Origin: Diplolepis rosae
Taxonomy: Eukaryota > Arthropoda > Insecta > Hymenoptera > Diplolepididae
Assembly: GCA_030998225.1 (NCBI GenBank)
Contig: JAPYXD010000475.1
Span: forward strand, 1,054,001-1,118,000
Length of the DNA stretch: 64,000 nt
Reading direction: 5' to 3'
Position 1 is the stretch's first letter; each line of letters opens with the position of its first letter. Below the pieces are notes generated by a model. It was given only the letters and a program-made list of their open reading frames with translations, was not told where the DNA came from and did not search any database. Shown here piece by piece: positions 55,913-64,000 of the stretch. Made by a program: the position numbers and the translations under genes.

Positions 55913-58035
55913 ATACAATGATCTAAAAATTAAAGAGTTTTATAATCTATTGAACTCAACATTTTTTTAATTTTCAAAGGCTTTTTTAAAAGTGATTAAT
56001 TGAGAGCTTACAAGAAAATCATAAGTGGACAGATTAAAAAATAATGAGTTATTGAAAATCGCTTAATTACGTTTTTTTCGTATTTCACATATTTTAGTTG
56101 AAAAATTGAATTTCGGATTTTCAATGGTATTCTTTTTTTGTAATTAAAAAGAAAAATATACATCTTATGAAAAAATGTTGCAGTTCACACTTGTAGATTT
56201 TTATATCATATAGGTTTGGTTTCGTCGGTCTTGCGGTCAATAAAACAACATTCTATAAAAAACTCCTTCATTATAATTGGTCAAAAATTCTCCTATGTTT
56301 CAACTTCACTGCGGGTCTCTTTCAAGGAATATATTGTAACTTTCTACTTTTGTTATTCCTTAAAGGATTATTGATAATTATGATATATCTCGGGATGTGG
56401 TAGTCTACACAAGAGTAGGAATGAGAAAACAGTCGTTTTAATACAAGAAACGATTTAATTAATTAATACCAGATCACAGACTGCCTTCTTTACAAAAGTA
56501 TCTACGCTTCAATAACATCTATTTTAGTGGTAGAAAACAGTCTACATCTCCCTATTACCTATATCTAACAACGCGATGCTTATTTACTAACAAATCGTCC
56601 GAATGTTCGTTATATTTAATTTACCTATTACAATTTTCCTTATTATATTTTTCTATTTCTATCTCCTTTAATCTAACTGTCTAATCCAACGTCCTTCGCT
56701 CTCTCTCTCTTAGCCTATTGCCATCTTCCTTACTCTACTTATCTATTGCTATTTTTATATATTTCTCCCTCTCTCTCTATTTGGCTATCATCATCTCCCT
56801 TACTCTACTTATCTCACTATCCTTATTCATCTACTAGCCTATTCAGTACAGACTCTCTCTTTCTCTCTTTCTCTCTATTTCATGTCTTCGTTGCTTCCTT
56901 GAAGTTCGGATTTTCTACCGCAAGCACCACGTTTTAGAAGCCGAATCGAGACTTAGTTGAGGGCAGAAAACCCTCTCCCTGTCTCAAAAGCGTCTTCAAG
57001 GAGTCGAATCAAGACTCAGTCGAGGGCAAAAAACCCTCTCCCTGTCTCGAAAGCGTCTCCAGGAATAAATTGAGACTCACTCAAAGGCAGAAAACCTTAT
57101 CCCTGTCTCAAGAGTATTCCTCTTGATGCTTACGGCTCGATCTCGAGCCGCCGGAATGCTTCTTCCTTCTGGTAGATCGACGTGCTCTCTTGTGTGCTTG
57201 CGCGATTCATGGTGTTGCAGTTTCACAGGGGTCTCATAGTGATAGCTTACAATATATGTCACTAAAAATTGCACAAATAAATTTACAATCAAATTTCTTT
57301 TTCCAAAGAGAACTATTTTATGTTGTGTTGATATAATAAATAAATGCTTAGATAAATTACAAAACAACGAAAGCACACATGAAGATTCAGTCTTATTCTT
57401 GAAAATGTCATTAAAATTAAAGCCTCAAAGATTGAGGGCTTCAATAATTTAAAATTACATTATAATACGGTGTGTACAATTCGATGAAGCAACGCAAACT
57501 GTAGGAGAAGGTACGATAAATTGAATTAAATTCACCAATAAAAAGCGGGCTAAAGCTTGAGAACACAAACTTGAAAATCATATGTTAAATAATGTCATGG
57601 TAAATTCGATTAATATTTATAATGTCAGCCTTAAAATTTATTGAAATATTAATATTTTTATTGATATAAATTGATTCAATTATTTTTCTTTAATGTTGTT
57701 TTATTGACCCTAAGACCGACGAAACCAAACCTATATGATATAATAATATAACGGTCGAAGAAATGGTCATCCGTTCTTTATAAAGGAAAAAAACAAACAA
57801 AAACTCCGGCCTGTTGTTTACAAATTTCTAAGTTTTTCGTTCATTTTATCCGGTTTTCTATATACAGTGAATTCTACATATTTTTTCCAATTCGTGTTGT
57901 TGCTTACTGGACTTCTTCATTTTGAATTGCAAGCAATGAGATAAGTTTTTGATTTTCATTACTATCCTTATTTTAACTATCTTCTACATTTTTATCTTTT
58001 ACGAAAATTTTGAATTAGTCTTTTAATTTATGGCA
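55913..58035. other. noncoding stretch with inverted and tandem repeats
   Basis: A 50-bp inverted pair (GGTTTGGTTTCGTCGGTCTT region) lies at 56203-56252 and 57692-57741. 56060-56200 is the reverse complement of one 150-bp unit of the 60.6-61.1 kb array. 56700-56890 is CT-rich. No genes. Confidence 0.6.
56941..57112. repeat. 62-bp tandem repeat, three units
   Basis: GAGGGCAGAAAACCCTCTCC-type words at about 56959, 57022 and 57083, each followed by CTGTCTC and GCGTCT or AGTATT. The AGGG...CCCT part of each unit can pair with itself. Confidence 0.85.
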
Positions 58036-58068
58036 CTGAAGAGGGCCCCCATATGTGGCCGAAACGTT
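58036..58068 (+). ncRNA. second hammerhead-like motif
   Basis: CTGAAGA, then GGGCCCCCATATGTGGCC (a short helix-II-like hairpin), then GAAACGTTTG. The core CUGANGA...GAAA order is met (position 7 of the hammerhead core may vary). Helix II would be four pairs with one bulged G. No PLE coding sequence is next to it. Judged by eye only. Confidence 0.3.
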
Positions 58069-58299
58069 TGCCTTCTCTTTTTTTTTGTGTTTTTTATCGT
58101 AAGTAATAGCATTGATAATATTAATAGAAGAAAATAAAAAGAGTCTGACCCAATGCCAAAAACATGAGAAATTAACAAAAATTCTGTGAATTTTGGGTCA
58201 ATATAATATAGCAGACATGTCATCAAGCATGTCACTTTACAGTTATTACTCTTGTAGATCTTTATGTAGTAAACCACTTTTTATCATAACTTTTATTTG

Positions 58300-61130
58300 T
58301 ATCTCGTATAATTTAACTGGAAAATGGATATTGACTTTTTTCAAGTTTTAATATACTGTGACTTTCTTAATTTTATTTTAATTGCAAAATATTATGAGGA
58401 TACTTAATTAGTAGAGCTTTACGAGAATTATCAGAAACCAGTCTTAAAATTTTTGATTTTTTCATAAAGTTTTTTTCAAAAACACAAAAAATGCTCCTAT
58501 TTTGACAATTTTTGTCAGATGTAGCTGGTTAACGAACTTGTCCTTACTTTTTCGGCTGTGATAATGTATGCCAAAGGTCAATTCAATCCGACAATTTTTT
58601 TCTATCCAGAGTTATCGATTATATGACCTATTTCTACTGCAGACGGAGAGACAGACAGACAGAAACTTTCGTAAAAACCGTTTTTTCTGACCCAGGGGAT
58701 CTTAAAACGCAAAAATTTGACGAAAATTCCGAAAATGATTTTTCACATAAAACCAAAACCTTAATTCTCATATGATGAGAATCTAAAAGACATCAAATTT
58801 AGATCTTTCTTAATAATATTAATAACTCTAAAATTAATTAACATTGTCAAAAGTCTGTAGTCTCATTTCAAAGGTAAGTTTTCATAGTATTTTTCTAACT
58901 AATTAAGATGTTTTTGGAATTTTTCTGCTAGATTCTGCTCTAGAATCAAAGATGGTAATGAAGAATCATCAAATTTCAAATGATGATTGTACTACATTCA
59001 TTTGAAGAATTCAAAAAATCCAAACTATCAATATTTTGATAAAAATTTCTAAATTTATTAAAATATGATATACATCGATTTTTAAAAGCTTTTTGAAAAA
59101 GCTACATATTTTAAAAATAGCATGACTTTTTTGATTTCTGTTCAACCCCAAGATAGAATCCAGGAAAGAATTTCTAAAAATATTTTGATTAGGTTAAGAA
59201 ATCACTATGAAGACATACTGAAAAAAACCTTTTGAAATCTAAATCTAAATTAACATTTTTTTTGTAATATCTTTCTATAAAATAAAACACTTTGACGAAA
59301 GTTGAAACTCCAGGTCAATCTGTAATTTCCGATGGTAGTTTATATATATATATATACGAATTGTCATGTAAAAGATGTTAAATTCCAAAAAATTTTAGTC
59401 AATGTATTTTATTTTTTAGTAAAGGTTTGTCGACTTAGCTTCATATCAAGAAAAGTTTGCGATGTAAATTCACATATAATTTATGTGTTTTCTTAAATCA
59501 GCAAACACTTCATTTACATTCATATATTGAAATTGCCATATGTATAAGATGTTTCATACTTCAAAAAATTGTATTCAAAGTATTTTACTCTATAAAAGTT
59601 TAAGAAGTAATGTTTTGTAGAATTAGCACCATAAAAAGAATTTAAGGTGTAAATTCATATTGCGAATTCAGATATAATTTATGTACTTTCTTCCAGGTTT
59701 ATCTTCAAAAATTAGATCTTAGGTAAAAAAAGATAATTTTGCATCCAAATATAGAAAAATTATTATTGAAGAGATCATTTCAAAGAAAAGAGATTAATTT
59801 CCAAGAAAAATATTTGAAGCATAAGAAAAAATAACTGGAAAATGGAATTTTGATATTGACTTTTCTCGAATTTGAATATGCTGTAACATTTCTAATTTTG
59901 ATTTAATCAAAAAATGTTATCAGGATAATTTGTAGAGATTTATGAGCACCATCAAAAACCAGTATTGAAATTTTTGATTTAAAAAAAAAATTATTTTCAA
60001 AAACACAAAAGTAGTGCTCAATCCCTCAATTTTGATTGGATGTGGCTGGTTAACGAACTTGTCCTTACTTTGTCGGCTCCGATAAAATGTACCAAAGCTC
60101 AATTCAATTAAGAACTACTACTTAAATTAATTTAAAGATTTGATGAAAATTTCGAAAGTCATTTTTCACATAAAACCAATACCTTCTCATCCATGATGAG
60201 AATGTCGTGAATTTAACAAATTTTATTTTTACCCCGACTTTTTTACATTCTCATCATGGATTGAGAAGGTATTGGTTTTATGTAAAAAATGACTTTCGAA
60301 ATTTTCATCAAATCTTTACGTTTTGCGACCCCCTGAGTCAGAAAAAAGGGTTTTTACGAAAGTGTCTGTCTGTCTGTCTGTCTGTCTCTTTTTCTGTCTG
60401 CCACATCCAATCAAAATTGAGGAATTGAGCACTACTTTTGTGTTTTTGAAAATAGTTTTTTGAAAAAATCAAAAATTTTAATACTGGTTTTGATAGTGCT
60501 CATAAATCTCTACAAATTATCCTGATAACATTTTTTGATTAAATCAAAATTATAAATGTTGCAGCATATAAAAACTTGAAAAGAGTCAATATCAAAATTC
60601 TATTTTCCAGTTAAATTATACGAGATACGAAAAAACGTTACGATACAATATTATGTTCTACATAAAGACCTACAAATTTGAATCGTAACATTTTTTCATA
60701 AGATGCATATTTTTCTTTTTAATTAAAAAAAAACTATTGAAAATCCAAAATTCAATTTTTTAACAATAATATGTGAAATACGAAAAAAACGTAAGAATAC
60801 AAAGTTGTTCGTTTCAAAAATATCTACAAATTTTGTCGGACACAGTTTCTGATAAAACATATATTTTTCGTTTCAATTCCAACAAATACGATTAAAATTC
60901 AAAAATTCCATTTATTGGACAAAATATATGAGATACATAAAAAACGTTGGGATGAAAAATTATTTTCCTAAATGAGGTCTACCCATTCTTATTAAGAAAT
61001 TTCTCGACAGGATGTGTATTTTATGTTTTGATTTTTAATATTAAAAAAATTCGATTTTTTTCACCAAAATATGTGAGATACGAAATAAGCGTTGTTCTGC
61101 AAAATCGTTTCCTTAAATAAAGTCTTTAAT
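58300..61130. repeat. complex repeat field: direct copy, 380-bp foldback and 150-bp tandem units
   Basis: 58310-58780 recurs directly at about 59835-60190 and inverted at about 60244-60620 (landmarks GCTGGTTAACGAACTTGTCC, CACATAAAACCAATACC, CATGATGAGAATG). The last two copies face each other across about 45 bp, a foldback of roughly 380-bp arms. From 60622 to about 61075, GAGATACG-like words head units about 150 bp long (60622, 60774, 60931, 61074). A (GTCT)n run lies at 60364-60387 and an AGAC run at 58649. No ORF of note. Confidence 0.75.
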
Positions 61131-61499
61131 TGTTCTTTCTTTTTGGGAGATTTGGAAGAAAATAAATTATTTTAATCATGTAATTTATTAAAAAGTTACT
61201 GAAAAGTATACAGAAAATCGAGCGCAAAGCGTGAGCGCCATGATGAGAATGTGTTCCTTAAGGCTGATAGAGCCTTAAGTAAATTGAATTTCCTGTTTCA
61301 CTTAAATTCAAAAAGAAATTGAGTGACTTTGAGAAAATGTGTAATTCACATCATCTGTAATATTATCATAAACTTGGTTTCAACTTCAGTATCAAATTAT
61401 AATAAATAAACTTAAATGTATGCGAAGAGCACAAGACCGAGCGATAAAGCAGGGAAAGACTTCGAGAACACCTCGAAGAAACTAGGCTCATTGATGAGC
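61131..61499. other. AT-rich flank without a gene
   Basis: No coding sequence recognised until about 61440, where GC content rises at the start of the R1 fragment. Confidence 0.5.
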
Positions 61500-61894
61500 T
61501 TTGTTGGGTCTGCCCTGCTGGGTAGTTTGTAGCTACTGTGCACTCGGCGAGCCAGAAGGTGGCCGCCGCTTGCGGCTACTCGATGCCTCGTCGGAAGCGC
61601 AGGAAAGCCAAGGGTTCGTTGTATTGATGGAAAGACCAGTTGGCGGCCCTACGTCCAGAGTGCCTCGCAGCTTGTTTCCACACGTAGAGCCGTTCCAAAG
61701 ACAGGATCGAAGATCCTGCGTAGTCCGGCGCGAAGAACTCTTCACTCTCGAAGAACTAAAGCGAGCGGGTGGAAAGCTCAAGGCAACTACAGTGCTGGGG
61801 ATCGACGGGTTGCCGAACGAGATCCTCAAAGAGGTGATTGGCGTATACCCGGGGATCCTCCTAGAAGTCTTTAGCTCCTGTCTTCGGGAGGGGA
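61500..61894 (+). pseudogene. R1-clade reverse transcriptase N-terminal piece, cut by an LTR
   Basis: The clear part reads FTLEELKRAGGKLKATTVLG, IDGLPNEILKEVIGVYPGIL, LEVFSSCLREG: the start of the RT fingers of R1-type ORF2 (A-P-G-x-D-G-x-P-N-E-x-L, here with A-P changed to T-V). It ends at 61894 where the 1.55-kb LTR begins. The open frame running on to 61986 is LTR sequence read by chance. Confidence 0.75.
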
Positions 61895-63438
61895 TGTTAC
61901 ATCCCAGTAACTTCAAAATTTTGAGATTGCCCCTGTGTAAGGGCAACACGCCAGACACCAAGGAAAGCGAGGAAGGAATTATTTAATTATAATACATATT
62001 GCTATGGTGAATTATCATATGGACCGGCCAGCTGTGCGCATAAGGTAAACCAACGTATACCTCACGTCGACGAATCGGTTTGACACATGTTAATAAGAGA
62101 TAAAGAAGAGTAGCGCTCTGCCTACTATATATGGTAATTGCACCCGTGTTAATGAGTCAATAACTCACACCGCGTGCCGATAAAGTAGTAACGCTGTGCT
62201 AATAACCTAATGAGAGAATGAGAAGTTATCAGCACAGCCTCATTAAATATAATGTCTAAATATTATAAGCATTATTATATTAATATTAATATTGTATTAA
62301 CATTATATCATAACTATTATTAATATCTCGGATAGTAACATAGTATTGATCAATATAATCGCCATTATGTATTGATTGCCGATGAGTCGATCATGATCAA
62401 TGAATGAAAATCGATCATTGATATGTAATGATATGTAATATAAATCATAAACAAATAAATGCAGAAATAAAGTAATTAAAAATGGATTTATTTGGAAACT
62501 AGATATAAAATTGGGCAATAGAAGAGATGAACCCATGAACTCTTGCAGAGATCGTGCCTGGCCACTGATTCGCAATTCGTACGTGCCTTGCCACCGATTT
62601 GTGATTCGAACGTGCCTTGCCACCGATTTGCGATTCGAACATGCCGTGCCACCGATTTACGTTGATCTGCTCCCACTAATAGAAGCATCAATAGTATATA
62701 TACCCCAGATACACCTCTGGAGGTTTGTCATTAAGTTCCGAACAGTTGTACGGTTGTTAGGTCCGGACCGGTAATTCAACGTCGTGAGCAGACCCTTCAA
62801 TTAACTTAAGTCTCATTAGATTTCTATGAGCAACTCAACATTCGGTACTTGGTAAATAAAATCCCAGGTCCTTAAGTGGTGCAAGTCCGGAAACCGTAGT
62901 GCAAGATAGTTCCTTTGGATTACGTGTATCGTCGTATTTAGTCGTGTCGGTTAATAGTGATTCATTTCTGAAATCGGGACGAACTAACTTATCTTGTCAA
63001 CAAGTGCATGTTTGATTCATTTCTCGTGTACTTAACAAGATACGTAAGCGGATAATTGATCACATCAGTTGCTGGTGGACTTGCATCCCTTACACCATAC
63101 CTCCTGCAAAATTTATCGTTGTTTTGCTACCTCACGGAGACTCAAACGAAACCCAACTATCCTGCAAGGATTTGTGCCGTTGACTTCCAATAATAGGAGT
63201 AAAAAACGACAATTCTGTCTTTTGCCCTCTGATTTAAGAGGTGGACAAGTAAGTTACCAACTAAGTATCATTCTATGTGAAAACTTGTGCAACAACTTAT
63301 TCATTTATAATAAATTATCTTATATCTCTACCAATTCAGTGTTTTATTATCATTGTGAACAACTCAGGGCCCATAGACCTAACAAGTGACAACGTACCCA
63401 CAAACAAAAATAAACTATCAGGCCTTACCAACGTAACA
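61895..63438 (+). mobile_element. 1.55-kb LTR, copy B, probably a 5' LTR
   Basis: TGTTACATCCC...ACGTAACA, homologous to 6782-8328. TATATA at 62695, initiator-like TCATTAAGTTCC about 25 bp later. Four 29-bp tandem units (62553, 62582, 62611, 62640) stand upstream of the TATA box. A primer-site candidate follows 8 bases after the end. No target duplication can be shown because the other end of the element is outside the window. Confidence 0.75.
62553..62661 (+). repeat. 29-bp tandem repeats in LTR B promoter region
   Basis: Units CGTGCCTTGCCACCGATTTG-type at 62553, 62582, 62611 and 62640 (last one partial). Confidence 0.85.
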
Positions 63439-63445
63439 ACTGATT

Positions 63446-63464
63446 TGTTGGCAGAGGTGGGATT
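63446..63464 (+). other. candidate primer binding site, tRNA-Leu type
   Basis: TGTTGGCAGAGGTGGGATT resembles the complement of an insect tRNA-Leu 3' end (about 16 of 19 by my alignment). It lies 8 bases after the LTR end, the expected place. Supports copy B as a 5' LTR. Confidence 0.45.
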
Positions 63465-64000
63465 GTCACTTTTGTTGTCACAATTCATAATAATTTTAAA
63501 ATTATCTAATTGAAGCTAATCAAAATTATATGTGCAATTATTTCGAATAAAAATTGTGCATTAATAAAAGCTTCGAAATTTAGGAATTTTTAAATTTACA
63601 AAATTATAAGTTTAGTAGAAATAATTAGATAAGATGTTTCTACTTGTCAAAATTTACATAATTGGAATTAAATCCTGAAATAAATTATTTTATTTTAAGC
63701 GTTGGTATACTTCGTGTGATCACAAGCTCTGCCATCGTCAATAACATCATCGAATTACCCTGAATAAACCTTGCATGTATTCTTTGTAGCAAGATTGTGC
63801 AAGTGAAGGGTTTAAAAAATATAGAAAAGGTAAAACATCATTATTTTGATTTAAATCAATTTAAAGTTCAGAAGTTTTTCTACCTAGAATTTACGCAGGC
63901 AATTGTGTCTCAACCATTACCTGAATAAACTTATAGTATTAAAACATTGAATATTTAAATTCAAAATATTAAAATTATCTGAATTTCTGAAAGTACTAAA
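63465..64000. other. AT-rich sequence to window end, possibly element leader
   Basis: No ORF of note. If copy B is a 5' LTR this is its untranslated leader and gag would lie beyond the window. Confidence 0.35.

Noticed and set aside
61895..61986. Continuation of the R1 reverse transcriptase frame
   Set aside because: The DNA from 61895 matches the start of LTR A at 6782, so the open frame is chance reading of LTR sequence.

Overview
The window is eukaryotic, AT-rich, intron-type DNA from an arthropod, most likely an insect. I lean towards Hymenoptera because the mariner lineages and the glycoprotein-bearing retroelement look like those common in wasps, bees and ants, but nothing here proves the order. 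No rRNA, intact tRNA, bacterial operon or CRISPR array is present. Only one piece of ordinary host gene is recognisable: the last exon of a polyamine (spermine/N1-acetylpolyamine) oxidase-like gene near 22.1-22.9 kb, with a fresh 360-bp partial copy of itself 754 bp upstream. Almost everything else recognisable is transposon, in many nested layers.

Region by region. 0-2.3 kb: a Jockey-type non-LTR tail, a mariner scrap and a short Tc1 element with both inverted ends. 3.6-5.1 kb: a Penelope-like (PLE) 3' piece inside a long inverted repeat. 6.8-8.3 kb: a 1.55-kb LTR whose sister lies at 61.9-63.4 kb. 8.4-10.9 kb (minus strand): the 3' half of a Ty3/Gypsy endogenous retrovirus-like element with three parts in order: integrase core, a small open ORF that reads like a CARD (death-fold) domain, and a decayed glycoprotein of the chuvirus type. 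11.7-12.1 kb: mariner tail. 14.8-16.0 kb: 153-bp satellite with alternating A/B monomers. 16.9 kb: a perfect 36-bp-arm hairpin. 17.5-20.0 kb: several R1-clade non-LTR fragments, two of them head to head. 21.4-22.9 kb: polyamine oxidase exon and its copy. 23.3-25.6 kb: a chimeric mariner, a Gypsy integrase tail, and a second mariner split by a 332-bp MITE with a 9-bp target duplication. 25.7-26.0 kb: 73-bp tandem repeat. 28.1-29.4 kb: pogo-like element. 29.6-32.0 kb: R1 and Gypsy pol fragments.

33.2-40.3 kb: a Gypsy element on the minus strand with both LTRs, a tRNA-Lys-type primer site, gag, protease, part of RT and integrase, broken by a mariner in pol and another insertion in its 3' LTR. 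40.3-42.6 kb: a dispersed hairpin-bearing repeat and a 655-bp foldback element. 42.7-44.0 kb: a full-length dead mariner with both ends. 44.1-45.2 kb: inverted-repeat element carrying a tRNA-like sequence. 47.9-49.3 kb: PLE reverse transcriptase plus GIY-YIG nuclease, split by a pogo-like insert. 51.1-53.6 kb: an IS630/Tc1/mariner element of DD41D type with 245-bp repeats in opposite orientation at both ends. 55.1-55.9 kb: a clean solo LTR. 56-61.2 kb: a field of related inverted and tandem repeats. 61.5-61.9 kb: R1 reverse transcriptase cut by the second copy of the 1.55-kb LTR, which appears to be a 5' LTR with a primer site, so its element may continue past the end of the window.

The genes do not form a pathway; the unifying story is layered transposition. 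The item most worth following up is the CARD-like ORF carried between integrase and envelope-like glycoprotein.
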